A DNA stretch of 64,000 bases from Thalassovita mediterranea (GCF_001458435.1 NZ_CYSF01000018.1:1-64000), one strand, 5' to 3'. Numbered from the stretch's first letter, positions 36,739 through 46,520 are shown. Notes: generated by a model not told the origin, from the letters alone. Program-made: numbers and translations.

Positions 36739-37698
36739 TTAGGGCGTCACCACGACCTTTCCTGTGGATTTGCGGCTGCGCAGCAGCTCCAGCGCCTCAT
36801 CCGCACGTTCTAGTGGCAGGACGTGGCTGACATGGGGTTTCAGCGCGCCCTCTTCGTACCATTTGAACAGCTGTGTCATGCTGTCAGTCAGCACCTTGGG
36901 GGCAAAGTTGCGGTAGGCGCCGTAGTAAAGGCCAAGGATCGTCAGGTTTTTCACCATCACATGATTGGCCGGAATTTGCGGCACATCCCCGCTGGCGAAA
37001 CCGATCGGGATCAGGCGGGCCTCAGGCTTGCAGGCGCGGAACGCTGCTTCCCATTGTTCGCCACCCACGGGGTCATAGACCACATCGGCACCGCCCAAGG
37101 CCTTTACTTCGGCGCGGATATCGGCGGTTTTTGCGTCGATCAGGTGATCAGCGCCTGCCGCGCGGGCAATCTCCAGCTTGTCTTGACCGCGGGCGCAGGC
37201 AATCACCGTGGCGCCCATCAGTTTGCCGATCTCGACCGCTGTCAGGCCAACACCGCCTGCGGCGCCCAGCACCAGCAGTGTCTCACCGGGTTGCATGCGG
37301 GCGCGATGATCCAGCACCACATGGCTGGTGCCATAGGCGATCTGGAATGCGGCTGCGTCTTCGTAGGACATGGCGTCCGGCAGCGGCACCATGCGATCGG
37401 CCGGAAAACAACCGTATTCCGCCAAGCCACCCTGTCCTGCATAGATTGCCACCCGCGTCCCAGGCGCAGGCCCGTCGGTGTCAGGACCGAGGGAGATAAC
37501 TTCGCCCGCCATCTCCAGACCCAGCGTAAAGGGCAGGGGCGGTGTATCCTGGTATTTGCCTTTGGTCATCAAGAGGTCGGCAAAGTTCAGACTGCAGGCG
37601 TGAATGCGGATCAGTGCCTCGCCCGCGGTGGGCTGTGGCATCGCCACGTCCACCAGTTCTGGTGCCTGATCAAATCCCTGTACTTGAAGCGCCTTCAT
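36739..37698 (-). CDS. NADPH:quinone oxidoreductase (medium-chain reductase family)
   Basis: 319 residues. N-terminal GroES-like domain without zinc-binding Cys; nucleotide-binding motif LVLGAAGGVGLTAVEIGKLMGA; QOR-type VVYDPVGG. It is probably a one-electron or enone reductase using NADPH; the substrate is unknown. It is a single gene. Confidence 0.9.
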   Translation of the reverse strand: MKALQVQGFDQAPELVDVAMPQPTAGEALIRIHACSLNFADLLMTKGKYQDTPPLPFTLGLEMAGEVISLGPDTDGPAPGTRVAIYAGQGGLAEYGCFPADRMVPLPDAMSYEDAAAFQIAYGTSHVVLDHRARMQPGETLLVLGAAGGVGLTAVEIGKLMGATVIACARGQDKLEIARAAGADHLIDAKTADIRAEVKALGGADVVYDPVGGEQWEAAFRACKPEARLIPIGFASGDVPQIPANHVMVKNLTILGLYYGAYRNFAPKVLTDSMTQLFKWYEEGALKPHVSHVLPLERADEALELLRSRKSTGKVVVTP

Positions 37699-38124
37699 CG
37701 CTTGCCCCCTCCTGCTGTGTCTCCTGTGTGGGTTATGCCGCGCCGCGGCAAAGCTGTCAAAACTGGCGTTGGGTCTACCCGCCTAAGAAGAGTTGCTTCA
37801 CGCATTAGTGATTCTGGCAGATTTGTCGCGAATTGTCGCTTTGAGCGTGTCGTTGCGCACGGATAGGGCAGTGACTAAACCTGTGGGGGATTGGGCCTGT
37901 TCGGTTCAATCTCAGGGATGCTATTAATTGGCCTTATGGCACTATCTGTTTTACTTATTCAACCTGCACCTGTTGGCGAAACCTAGGTCGGACGCTAAAA
38001 TCTGCCTCAGAACGAATGACCCCACAGAAATTGTAATTCGCCATAAAATTGCCAAACGCCGTTTTCTAGTGAGCAGGGACCGGCGGTGCTTTTGTTGGCG
38101 CGACGATGACGTTAGGAGACGAAA
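37699..38124. other. Gene-free gap before the XRE regulator
   Basis: 426 nt with no supported gene, clear terminator or known RNA. It must carry the divergent promoters of the quinone reductase and the XRE gene. GTTAGGAG at 38110-38117 is the ribosome site of the latter. Confidence 0.45.
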
Positions 38125-38496
38125 ATGGCGCACCCAGTTGATGAGCATGTGGGCAAGCGCATCCGGCACCGTCGCTGGATGGTTGGTATGACGCAGCAGC
38201 AGTTGGCCAGCAAAGTTGGTATCAAGTTCCAACAGATCCAAAAATATGAAACCGGCACAAACCGTGTGAGTGCGTCTCGCCTTTGGAACATCGCCAATGC
38301 GCTGAATGTGGGGGTCAGTTTCTTCTTTGAGGGACTCGAAGAAGAGGGGGCGGTTGAACGGGCAGATCAATTGGGCGCCGCCGATATGATCGCTGACAAG
38401 GAAGCACTGGATTTGGTGCGCGCCTATTACGGGATCCCCGAACTTCAGCGCCGCCGCCTCTTTGATCTGACGCGCGCCTTGGCAGATTCGGCCTGA
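38125..38496 (+). CDS. XRE family helix-turn-helix regulator
   Basis: 123 residues. HTH_3 domain (about 10-65: RIRHRRWMVGMTQQQLASKVGIKFQQIQKYETG), then an acidic middle and a helical tail RAYYGIPELQRRRLFDLTRAL. This short form is widespread and conserved in alphaproteobacteria; its target is not evident here. It is upstream of hisN but separated by 140 bp. Confidence 0.9.
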   Translation: MAHPVDEHVGKRIRHRRWMVGMTQQQLASKVGIKFQQIQKYETGTNRVSASRLWNIANALNVGVSFFFEGLEEEGAVERADQLGAADMIADKEALDLVRAYYGIPELQRRRLFDLTRALADSA

Positions 38497-38636
38497 TCTG
38501 TTGATCGTTCCCATCAGGACGGCGCGCCGGGGCTGGGTCTGCGCTAACTCTTGTTTTTATAGTGGTTTGGTGGGTGCATGCTTGTCGTGTTGGGTTGTTC
38601 ATAGTATCGCTCAGACAACGTGAACCGGGGGCTCTT

Positions 38637-39437
38637 ATGCAATTTAACGATCCTGATATCCTTGCCACAGCGCACTTGATGGCTGACGCCGCACGCGCGG
38701 CCATCTTGCCATATTTCCGTGGTTCGGAACTGGCGACAGAAAACAAGCTGAACGAAGGGTTCGACCCCGTTACCGCCGCTGACCGCGCTGCCGAACTGGC
38801 AATGCGCGACGTGTTGGCGCAACGGCGCCCTGATGATGGCATCCTCGGGGAAGAGTTCGGCACCTCCGAAGGCACCAGCGGCCTGCATTGGGTTCTTGAT
38901 CCGATTGATGGCACCCGTGGGTTTATGTCGGGCACCCCGACATGGGGCGTGTTGATCGCGCTGTCCGATGAGACAGGCCCAAAATTCGGCATGATCGACC
39001 AGCCCTATATCGGGGAAAGGTTCTGGGGCAGCACTGATCAGGCGCAAATGCAGGGGCCGCTTGGCGCGCGCCCGCTGGCTGTGCGCGGGATCACCGATCT
39101 GAGCGATGCGGTGTTGTTCACCACCTTCCCAGAGGTCGGTACAGAGGCGGAACGCGCAGGTTTTGAAGCGGTGATGCGTCAGGTGAAACTGACCCGCTAC
39201 GGTATGGATTGCTACGCTTACGCACTGTTGGCGGCTGGTCAGATTGATCTGGTGATCGAGGCAGGGCTGCAACCCTATGATATTCAAGCGCCTATTGCTG
39301 TGATCGAGGCCGCAGGCGGCATCGTCACCGATTGGCAGGGTGGCCCGGCCCACAATGGTGGCCGCGTTGTTGCCGCAGCAACAACTGAATTACACGCTGC
39401 CGCACTGGCCCACCTGCGTGAGGTAGCCAAAGACTAA
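38637..39437 (+). CDS. hisN: Histidinol-phosphatase (inositol monophosphatase family)
   Basis: 266 residues. Metal and substrate motifs: FDPVTAADRAAELAMR, GEEFG, WVLDPIDGTRGFMSG and QPYDIQAPIAVIEAAGG. The IMPase-fold HisN performs the penultimate step of histidine synthesis in alphaproteobacteria lacking HisB-type enzymes. Activity on inositol-1-phosphate cannot be excluded from sequence. GGGG at 38627-38631 may serve as ribosome site for ATG 38637. Confidence 0.88.
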   Translation: MQFNDPDILATAHLMADAARAAILPYFRGSELATENKLNEGFDPVTAADRAAELAMRDVLAQRRPDDGILGEEFGTSEGTSGLHWVLDPIDGTRGFMSGTPTWGVLIALSDETGPKFGMIDQPYIGERFWGSTDQAQMQGPLGARPLAVRGITDLSDAVLFTTFPEVGTEAERAGFEAVMRQVKLTRYGMDCYAYALLAAGQIDLVIEAGLQPYDIQAPIAVIEAAGGIVTDWQGGPAHNGGRVVAAATTELHAAALAHLREVAKD

Positions 39438-39499
39438 GACACACACCCGATCCAACCGGGGGGACAACAGCGGGAAAAGATACAAACAAAGGGGACGTC

Positions 39500-40753
39500 A
39501 TGGCCGGTTTCATAGAAACACTAAAGGCAGAACACTTTGAGTATCGCTGTCCTGTGACATTGCCGCTGTTTTCCTTTGCTTGTGGCGACGATGCTGTGTC
39601 GCAAGTGCATCGCCATGCCCTGAACCTCAGACGTGCAGGTAAGCGTGGGCGCGGGCTAAAGGTGGCGTTTCTGACAGTGCTTTGGCCGTTAGCTGCGCTG
39701 GTGATTGCGGTGCAGTCGGCCATCATTATCGACCGGAAAAAACATGATCTGCCATTGTCGCGGTGGCGATTGGGTATCTTGTTTTGGGCGATGATGGTGC
39801 GCCACAATATCAATGTTGAATCGACCCTGCGCTTTAAACTCTGGCGGCCGAAAAACAGGCGGCGGGTGACAGAGTTCATCCAGCATGTTGAGATTATCAA
39901 ACTGACGCCATGGCTTTACCGTGACCGAGATGTGCGGGAAATCGACAGCAAAGTTGCCTTTGCCGAACTCTGCCAGCGGCATGGCCTGCCGCATATCGAA
40001 ATCTTGATGCGGATCACTGCGGGCACAATAGAACAGTCCGTCGAAACGCTGCCACGTCAGGATCTGTTTTCCAAGTTTGATGGCTGGTGGGGTGGTAGCG
40101 GCGGTTTGATCTGGATCTATGATGCCGCGCAGGACATGTGGGATGCTGGGCAGGGACCGTTGGATGAGGCATCATTGCGCGATCACCTCCGCCATCTTTC
40201 AGCAACAGCTGCCAGATCCGACACATTGATCGTTCAGTCTTTGCTGCGCAACGCGGTCGAAATGGCACCGTACAGCTCGGGCGCGTTGTGTACGATGCGG
40301 GTTGTGACCACCAAATTTCCAGATCAGTCCGCACAGCTGTTGCGTGGTAGCCTGCGTATGCCGGTGGGCGCGATGACCGTTGATAATTTCGGCGCTGGCG
40401 GTTTGGGGGCGCGGATCATGAATGACGGTCGCCTGTCCAATGCCGGAGAGAAATTTGCAGGCAGACGCACCCATGACAGCCATCCCGATACCGGTGCCCG
40501 TATTACTGGCGCGACACTGCCGTTCTGGGATGAAGTGCGCACGCTGGCCCTGACGGCCCATGATTGCGCAACGGATATTTATTCCGTCGGCTGGGATATC
40601 GCTTGGACGCAAAACGGTCCTGTTATCGTCGAAGGCAATGTCGTCTGGGGTGAGGATCTTTTGCAAATGCCCGATTGTGAACCGCTGGGGGTGGAATACT
40701 GCGAATTCTACCTCTCTGCAAAGGAAGCAAGCGAACACTCGTTTGATTCTTAA
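39500..40753 (+). CDS. Sugar-transfer associated ATP-grasp protein
   Basis: 417 residues. An N-terminal region with one or two hydrophobic helices (about 55-80 and 92-105), then an ATP-grasp fold with IEILMRITAG, SFF-like DLFSKFDGWWGGSGG and IVEGNVVWGEDLLQ at the metal site. It resembles the ATPgrasp_ST family, usually next to exopolysaccharide glycosyltransferases, but here it stands alone after hisN. The ligase substrate is unknown. Confidence 0.8.
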   Translation: MAGFIETLKAEHFEYRCPVTLPLFSFACGDDAVSQVHRHALNLRRAGKRGRGLKVAFLTVLWPLAALVIAVQSAIIIDRKKHDLPLSRWRLGILFWAMMVRHNINVESTLRFKLWRPKNRRRVTEFIQHVEIIKLTPWLYRDRDVREIDSKVAFAELCQRHGLPHIEILMRITAGTIEQSVETLPRQDLFSKFDGWWGGSGGLIWIYDAAQDMWDAGQGPLDEASLRDHLRHLSATAARSDTLIVQSLLRNAVEMAPYSSGALCTMRVVTTKFPDQSAQLLRGSLRMPVGAMTVDNFGAGGLGARIMNDGRLSNAGEKFAGRRTHDSHPDTGARITGATLPFWDEVRTLALTAHDCATDIYSVGWDIAWTQNGPVIVEGNVVWGEDLLQMPDCEPLGVEYCEFYLSAKEASEHSFDS

Positions 40754-40912
40754 TGGCTTTTTCGATGCTGGGTTAGGCTTGCATCACCCACTTGATTTTT
40801 GCCGCCGGACCCGCAAAATCGTCTGACCTGCGCGAGTCCTTTGCCCCTTTCTGTCGCGCGGGCCACACACGGATACCGAAGGGGGCCAAATCGTGTGTGG
40901 AGTCTTACAAAG

Positions 40913-42253
40913 ATGACTGAATTTACCCTGCGCAATGTCGATCACATCCTCACCATGGATGATCATCGCCGTGAATTGGCGGGCGCGGATATTTACGTGG
41001 CAGACGGCCAGATCAAAGAGATCGGGCATACCCTGCCTACCCGTGGTGAGGTGATCGAGGGGACGGGGTGTGTTGTCACCCCAGGCCTCGTCAACACGCA
41101 TCATCACCTCTACCAAAGCCTCACCCGCGCGGTGCCGGGCGGGCAGGACGCCTTGCTTTTTGGATGGTTGCAGACGCTCTATCCGATCTGGTCGCGCTTT
41201 GGGCCGGAGGAGTTTTATGTCTCCGCTCAGGTCGGGCTGGCGGAAATGGCGCTGTCGGGGTGTTCGCTGAGTTCGGATCACCTGTACCTTTACCCCAACG
41301 GCGGGCGGCTGGATGATACCATCGCCGCCGCGGCCGAGGTGGGGCTGCGGTTTCATCCCACGCGTGGCGCGATGAGCATTGGTGAAAGCGACGGCGGTCT
41401 GCCGCCAGATGCGCTGGTGGAGCGGGAAGAGGATATTCTGAACGACTGTATCCGCGTTATTGACGCCCATCATGATGCCAGCGACGGTTCCATGTGTCGG
41501 GTGGGTGTCGCGCCCTGTTCGCCATTCTCCGTCAGTCGCGAATTGATGCGCGATGCGGCCATTCTGGCGCGGGACAAGGGCGTGATGATGCACACCCATC
41601 TGGCCGAAAATGACGAAGATATTGCCTATTCGCTGGAAAAATTCGGCTGTCGCCCCGGACAATATGCCGAGGATCTGGGCTGGACCGGTCCTGATGTCTG
41701 GCATGCGCATTGTGTCAAACTGGATGGGCAGGAAATTGATCTGTTTGCGCGGTCGGGCACGGGGGTGGCGCATTGCCCGTGTTCGAACTGTCGTCTGGGA
41801 TCCGGCATCGCGCCGGTGCGCCCTATGCGGGATGCGGGCGTCAAGGTGGGGCTGGGCGTCGATGGGTCCGCCAGCAACGACAGCGGAAACCTGATGGCCG
41901 AGGCGCGTCAAACGATGCTTTTGCAGCGTGTTGCGCGCGGTGCAGACGCCATGAGCGCCCGCGAAGCGTTGGAGATTGCGACGCGCGGCGGGGCAGAGGT
42001 GCTGGGCCGATCTGATTGTGGTCAGTTGGCCGTTGGTAAACGCGCTGATATCGCTATTTGGGACGTGCGCGGCATTGAAAGCGCGGGCAGCTGGGATCCG
42101 GCGGCACTGCTTTTGGCCGGCCCGCAGAAGGTTCGACACCTGTTGGTCGAGGGGCGGCAGGTGGTGCGCGATTATCAGATGGTGACGCTGGATTTGCCAC
42201 GGGTGTTGGAACGTCAGCGTGATTTGGCGCAGCGTTTGTCACTGAGTGGGTAA
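40913..42253 (+). CDS. 8-oxoguanine deaminase (amidohydrolase superfamily)
   Basis: 446 residues from ATG 40913 (GGAG 14 nt upstream). Metal-site motifs: NTHHHLYQSLTRA, THLAENDEDIAY, HAHCVKLDG and GLGVDGSASNDSGNL. These are the specific phrases of 8-oxoguanine deaminase rather than cytosine or guanine deaminase. It converts 8-oxoguanine to urate, clearing oxidised purine. It lies near guanine deaminase on the opposite strand. Confidence 0.9.
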   Translation: MTEFTLRNVDHILTMDDHRRELAGADIYVADGQIKEIGHTLPTRGEVIEGTGCVVTPGLVNTHHHLYQSLTRAVPGGQDALLFGWLQTLYPIWSRFGPEEFYVSAQVGLAEMALSGCSLSSDHLYLYPNGGRLDDTIAAAAEVGLRFHPTRGAMSIGESDGGLPPDALVEREEDILNDCIRVIDAHHDASDGSMCRVGVAPCSPFSVSRELMRDAAILARDKGVMMHTHLAENDEDIAYSLEKFGCRPGQYAEDLGWTGPDVWHAHCVKLDGQEIDLFARSGTGVAHCPCSNCRLGSGIAPVRPMRDAGVKVGLGVDGSASNDSGNLMAEARQTMLLQRVARGADAMSAREALEIATRGGAEVLGRSDCGQLAVGKRADIAIWDVRGIESAGSWDPAALLLAGPQKVRHLLVEGRQVVRDYQMVTLDLPRVLERQRDLAQRLSLSG

Positions 42254-42363
42254 GTCTGCGGGTTTGTGTTGACCGGATCTTTACGCGCGGCGATTTCCTG
42301 TTTGGCATCACCATGGTGCTAACAGGCGCTACTGATCGTGGCGCAACCCGAGGGAGAGATTTC

Positions 42364-42879
42364 ATGGTATCCGTATTGAAACACCTGAGCGCTGGTTTGG
42401 CCCTGTCGGCCCTGCTGGCCGCCTGTGTCAGCACATCTGCGCGCGACAGTAGCGTTGGGCGTCCCTCAACCAGCGCGCCCATTGCGTCCGCCGCACAGCA
42501 ACAGGTGCAATCAGGCATCGCCTTTGAAAACGCGCTGAATGCTGCGCGGGGACAGCGCGGCCTACGGCCAGTGCAGTCAGATACGTCCCTGACGCGTGCA
42601 GCCTTGGCGCACGCTCAGGATATGTCGGCGCGTACTTATTTTTCCCACGTCTCCCCAGAAGGGGGCACGCCGATGGATCGTGTGCGGGGCGCGGGGGGAT
42701 GCCGAGCAGCGGTTGCGGAAAACATCGCCACCGGACAGGCAGATGATATGCGGGTTTTTCAGGGGTGGATGGGATCGCCTGGACATCATCGTAACATGAT
42801 GGGACCGCACTATACCCGCTATGGCATGGCCTCTTGGCAGGGCTATTATGTGATGGTGCTGGCAGGGCCGTGCGTCTAA
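42364..42879 (+). CDS. CAP/SCP domain lipoprotein
   Basis: 171 residues. Lipobox LAAC at 18-21; CAP domain with FENALNAARGQRGLRPV, LAHAQDMSARTYFSHVSPEGG, ENIATGQ and SPGHHRNMMGPHYTRYGMA. Secreted CAP proteins bind lipids or act as peptidases; the role here is unknown. Its stop overlaps the guaD stop by 3 nt (convergent). Confidence 0.9.
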   Translation: MVSVLKHLSAGLALSALLAACVSTSARDSSVGRPSTSAPIASAAQQQVQSGIAFENALNAARGQRGLRPVQSDTSLTRAALAHAQDMSARTYFSHVSPEGGTPMDRVRGAGGCRAAVAENIATGQADDMRVFQGWMGSPGHHRNMMGPHYTRYGMASWQGYYVMVLAGPCV

Positions 42880-44240
42880 ACGCTAACCCCTTTGCGACAG
42901 GTGCCGTTCATCCACACGGCAGCAATTGCGCGGTCATCGCCCATCATCAGGGTGGGAAACAGCGCCTCCCAGATGTCGTCCGCGCGGGCCGCGCGCTGGG
43001 CGATGTCGGTGGTGGACTGTAGATCCAGCACCACCAGATCCGCCTCCATCCCCGGGGCGATGTTGCCCACCTTATCCTCCATCCGCAGGGCGCGGGCGGA
43101 GCCTGCCGTGGCCAGATAGATCAGCTCTGCCGCGTGCAGCGGGTGATGGCGCAGCTGCGCGACCTCATAGGCGCTGGCCATTGTGCGCAGCATCGAAAAA
43201 CTGGACCCGCCGCCGGTATCTGTGGCCAGACCAATGCGCAGACCCTCAGCACTCAGGCCTGCCATGTCGAACAGGCCCGAGCCGATGAAGGTGTTGGAGG
43301 TGGGGCAATGGATCAGGCTGGCGTCCACCTCTTTCAGGCGGTCTTTTTCGCGCTGTTCCAGATGGATCGCATGACCGTAAAGCCCACCTGCGCGCAACAG
43401 GCCATAGGCCTCGTACGTATCCAGATAATCGCGGGCCTGCGGATACAGCGATTTGACCCACTCAATTTCATCCACCTGTTCGCTGAGGTGGGTCTGCATC
43501 AACACATTAGGATGTTCGCCCCAAAGCGTGCCAAGCGCCCGCAGCTGATCGGGGGTCGAGGTGGGCGAAAACCGTGGGGTGATCGCATAGGTCAGACGGT
43601 CCACCCCGTGCCAGCGTTCGATCAGGGCCTTGCTGTCGTCATAGGCCGATTGCGCCGTGTCGCGCAGGCCATCTGGCGCGGTGTCGCGGTCCATGCAGGT
43701 CTTGCCCGCAACAATGCGTTGCCCGCGTGCTTGCGCAGCGGCGAACAGCGCGTCAACGCTTTCAGGGTGGATGGTGCAATAGCTGGCCACCGTTGTGGTG
43801 CCGTGGTTCAGCGTCAGGTCCAGATAGCGCGCGGCAACTTCATCCGCATAGGCGCGATCGGCAAAGCGCATTTCTTCGGGAAAGGTATAGGTGTTCAGCC
43901 AATCAATCAGCCGTTTGCCCCAACTGGCGATAATGCCTGTTTGAGGGTAATGCACATGGGCATCGACAAACCCGGCAACGATCAGGTGGTCGCCGTAATC
44001 CACAACCGTCACATCAGGGTATGCGGCGCGCAAGGTGGCGGCATCGCCTACGTCTGCAATATGGCCACCACGGATCAGAACCGCGCCCACGCGATTGTGG
44101 TCCGCGGCAGACACCCCATCGACAAACGGATCCCCACCAAAGCGCAACACTTGCCCCGTGAGCAAGACCGCCGCCTGCGAGTCTGCGGGACAGGCGGCAG
44201 ACGATGTGGTTGTGTGGGGCACGGCGGTGGCGTTTGGCAT
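42876..44240 (-). CDS. guaD: Guanine deaminase
   Basis: 454 residues from ATG 44240. Amidohydrolase metal motifs: VDAHVHYPQTGIIASWG, TCMDRD, QTHLSEQVDEIEWV, GHAIHLEQ and LATDTGGGSSFSML. It makes xanthine from guanine. It is convergent with the CAP gene and divergent from mgtE. Confidence 0.93.
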   Translation of the reverse strand: MPNATAVPHTTTSSAACPADSQAAVLLTGQVLRFGGDPFVDGVSAADHNRVGAVLIRGGHIADVGDAATLRAAYPDVTVVDYGDHLIVAGFVDAHVHYPQTGIIASWGKRLIDWLNTYTFPEEMRFADRAYADEVAARYLDLTLNHGTTTVASYCTIHPESVDALFAAAQARGQRIVAGKTCMDRDTAPDGLRDTAQSAYDDSKALIERWHGVDRLTYAITPRFSPTSTPDQLRALGTLWGEHPNVLMQTHLSEQVDEIEWVKSLYPQARDYLDTYEAYGLLRAGGLYGHAIHLEQREKDRLKEVDASLIHCPTSNTFIGSGLFDMAGLSAEGLRIGLATDTGGGSSFSMLRTMASAYEVAQLRHHPLHAAELIYLATAGSARALRMEDKVGNIAPGMEADLVVLDLQSTTDIAQRAARADDIWEALFPTLMMGDDRAIAAVWMNGTCRKGVSV

Positions 44241-44370
44241 CGGGTTTCCTGTCGCGTCAGTGTTGCCGTGCAGACTAAGCGTAAGCAACGCCAAGGTAAA
44301 TCCGTGGCTCTCCCGCGCTTTGGAGATAGGGGGGAGCAATTGACATGCAAACGCGCAGCATGTGTATTTT

Positions 44371-44433
44371 CCGTGAATTTACGGGCCTGCCCCATTGTAT
44401 GACGCGCCCTGCCTCCGCTATGACAGGGGCAGG
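44371..44433 (+). promoter_or_regulatory. Candidate leader hairpins of mgtE
   Basis: A small CCGT/ACGG hairpin (44371-44384) is followed by a long one with perfect 8-bp arms CCTGCCCC / GGGGCAGG (44386-44393 and 44426-44433, loop 32 nt) ending 8 nt before the GGAGG ribosome site. It could control translation. It does not match a magnesium riboswitch that I know. Confidence 0.35.
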
Positions 44434-44450
44434 TAAGTCCGGAGGCCCCC

Positions 44451-45899
44451 ATGCGCGAAGACAACGATCAGTCAGACCTCTCGCAAACCGACCTTCTGGA
44501 CCGTGCTGATCCCACCACCGAACCGCAGATGAACCCCGACGGCACCACCGAAGGTGACTATGAGCTGTCGCGCCGCGATGTGGCCAGCATTCTCTATACT
44601 GTGGACACGGGCGATCAGCAGCAGCTGTGGACGCTGTTGGATCCGCTGCACCCCGCGGACATCGCCGACCTTCTGGAACAGCTAAACGCCTATGACCGCC
44701 GCCGCGTCGTGCAATTGTATGGGCGTGAATTTGACGGCGACATCCTGTCGGAACTGGATGAGGGCCTGCGCGAAGAGATCATTAGCGTCCTTCAGCCAGA
44801 GGTTCTGGTTGAAGCGGTCCGTGATCTGGAAACCGACGATGTGGTCGATCTGGTTGAGGATCTGGATGAACCGCAGCAAGAGGTGATCCTTGACGCGCTG
44901 GAAGACGCAGACCGTGTCGCGGTTGAGCAGGCGCTGAGCTATCCCGACGGATCCGCGGGCCGTCTGATGCAGCGCGAAGTGGTTGCCGCACCGGAACACT
45001 GGACCGTGGGCAATGCCATTGATTTCCTGCGCAAATCCCGTGACCTGCCGGAACAGTTCTATCACATCATCCTAGTCGATCCGCGTATGCACCCCAAGGG
45101 CAACGTGACGCTGGGCAAACTGATGTCCTCACGCCGCGATGTGCCCCTGACCGATCTGGTCGAAGAGGTGTTTGAGGTCATTCCCGTCACGCAGGATGAG
45201 GCAGACGTTGCCTATGCGTTTAACCAGTATCACCTGATTTCGGCGCCGGTGGTGGATGAAAACGACCGTCTGGTCGGGGTCATCACCATTGATGACGCGA
45301 TGATCGTGCTGGACGAAGAACACGAAGAAGACATCCTGCGCCTTGCCGGTGTCGCGGATGAGGCCAGCCTGTCCGACAGTATCTGGGACGCGGCCAAGGG
45401 GCGTGCGGTCTGGCTGGGGGTCAACCTGATGACCGCCATTCTGGCGTCGCTGGTGATCGACATGTTCTCTGGCACCATTGATCAGATGGTGGCGCTGGCG
45501 GTTTTGATGCCCATCGTGGCCTCGATGGGGGGCAATGCGGGTACGCAGACTATGACGGTGACTGTGCGCGCATTGGCCACCCGCGACCTGACTGCGCAAA
45601 ACGCCATGCGGGTTATGTTGCGCGAGGTGTCGGTTGGGGTGCTGAATGGGGCGCTGTTTGGCGCGATCATGGCAGGTGTTGCAGTGCTATGGTTCGGTGT
45701 GCCGATGCTGGCGCTGGTCATTGGGCTGGCGATGCTGGGCACCCATGTGGCGGCGGCGCTGGGCGGGATCGTGATCCCGATGGCGCTGGATCGGGCAAAT
45801 ATTGACCCGGCGCTTGCCTCTGGTCCCTTTGTCACCACGGTGACGGATGTTGTTGGTTTTCTGGCCTTTCTGGGGCTGGCTGCAAAGGTTCTGCTATGA
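44451..45899 (+). CDS. mgtE: Magnesium transporter MgtE
   Basis: 482 residues. A cytoplasmic MgtE_N domain (about 40-165), two CBS domains (about 170-295) and five membrane helices with the pore motif VLMPIVASMGGNAGTQTMTVTVRAL. It imports Mg2+ with feedback by cytoplasmic Mg2+ bound at the CBS/N domains. The stop overlaps the next gene (ATGA). Confidence 0.95.
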   Translation: MREDNDQSDLSQTDLLDRADPTTEPQMNPDGTTEGDYELSRRDVASILYTVDTGDQQQLWTLLDPLHPADIADLLEQLNAYDRRRVVQLYGREFDGDILSELDEGLREEIISVLQPEVLVEAVRDLETDDVVDLVEDLDEPQQEVILDALEDADRVAVEQALSYPDGSAGRLMQREVVAAPEHWTVGNAIDFLRKSRDLPEQFYHIILVDPRMHPKGNVTLGKLMSSRRDVPLTDLVEEVFEVIPVTQDEADVAYAFNQYHLISAPVVDENDRLVGVITIDDAMIVLDEEHEEDILRLAGVADEASLSDSIWDAAKGRAVWLGVNLMTAILASLVIDMFSGTIDQMVALAVLMPIVASMGGNAGTQTMTVTVRALATRDLTAQNAMRVMLREVSVGVLNGALFGAIMAGVAVLWFGVPMLALVIGLAMLGTHVAAALGGIVIPMALDRANIDPALASGPFVTTVTDVVGFLAFLGLAAKVLL

Positions 45900-46453
45900 C
45901 CGATCTGACCGCTATCAAGGCCGAGGCGCGCAAAGCCGCCTTTGCCCGCCGCAAAGAGGCGCATAATTCTGGCCTCGTGGGCCGTTCGTCGTTGCTGAGC
46001 CAGGTTTTGGCCGGCTACCGCGGTGTGCCGCTGGCCGGTTACATGCCGATCCGCACCGAAATCAGCCCGCTGCCCGCAATGGAAGAGGCCGCAGCGCACG
46101 GCCCCGTCGCTGTTCCGGTGATCATGGGCGAGGCGCAGCCGCTGCAGTTTTCCCGCTGGGAACCCGGCTGCGAGATGAAGGATGGCCCGTTTGGCGCATG
46201 GATTCCTGCGGTAGATGATTTCATCACGCCGGAAATTCTGATTGTGCCGCTGGTTGGCTTTGACCGCGCGGGCAACCGTTTGGGCTATGGCGGCGGGTTT
46301 TATGATCGCACGCTGGAAAAGCTACGCGCGGCTGGCCCCTGCATGGCGATCGGGTTCGCCTATGGTGCCCAAGAGGCAGCTGAATTGCCGTTGGAGCCGA
46401 CCGATCAACCCCTCGATATGATCGTGACAGAGGCAGAGATCCTTACGTTTTAA
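45896..46453 (+). CDS. 5-formyltetrahydrofolate cyclo-ligase
   Basis: 185 residues. VPLVGFDRAGNRLGYGGGFYDRTL is the ATP/folate-binding signature; an Arg/Lys-rich start (EARKAAFARRKEAH) is typical. It makes 5,10-methenyl-THF from 5-formyl-THF. No 6S RNA is found beside it, although many proteobacteria have that linkage. Confidence 0.94.
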   Translation: MTDLTAIKAEARKAAFARRKEAHNSGLVGRSSLLSQVLAGYRGVPLAGYMPIRTEISPLPAMEEAAAHGPVAVPVIMGEAQPLQFSRWEPGCEMKDGPFGAWIPAVDDFITPEILIVPLVGFDRAGNRLGYGGGFYDRTLEKLRAAGPCMAIGFAYGAQEAAELPLEPTDQPLDMIVTEAEILTF

Positions 46454-46520
46454 GCGTTTCGCGCCCGAAAGACGCCAAATCCCCTTGCCACAGCGCACAG
46501 TGCCGCCTAATCCCTAGCCC

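Noticed and set aside
37928-38191. Short frames before the XRE regulator
   Set aside because: No ribosome site, out of frame with the regulator, and no family resemblance.
40784-42139. 451-residue minus-strand frame opposite the 8-oxoguanine deaminase gene
   Set aside because: Antisense shadow without recognisable domain or ribosome site.
46454-46520. Possible 6S RNA next to 5-formyl-THF cyclo-ligase
   Set aside because: The flanking gaps (overlap on one side, 67 nt on the other) are too small for a 6S RNA.
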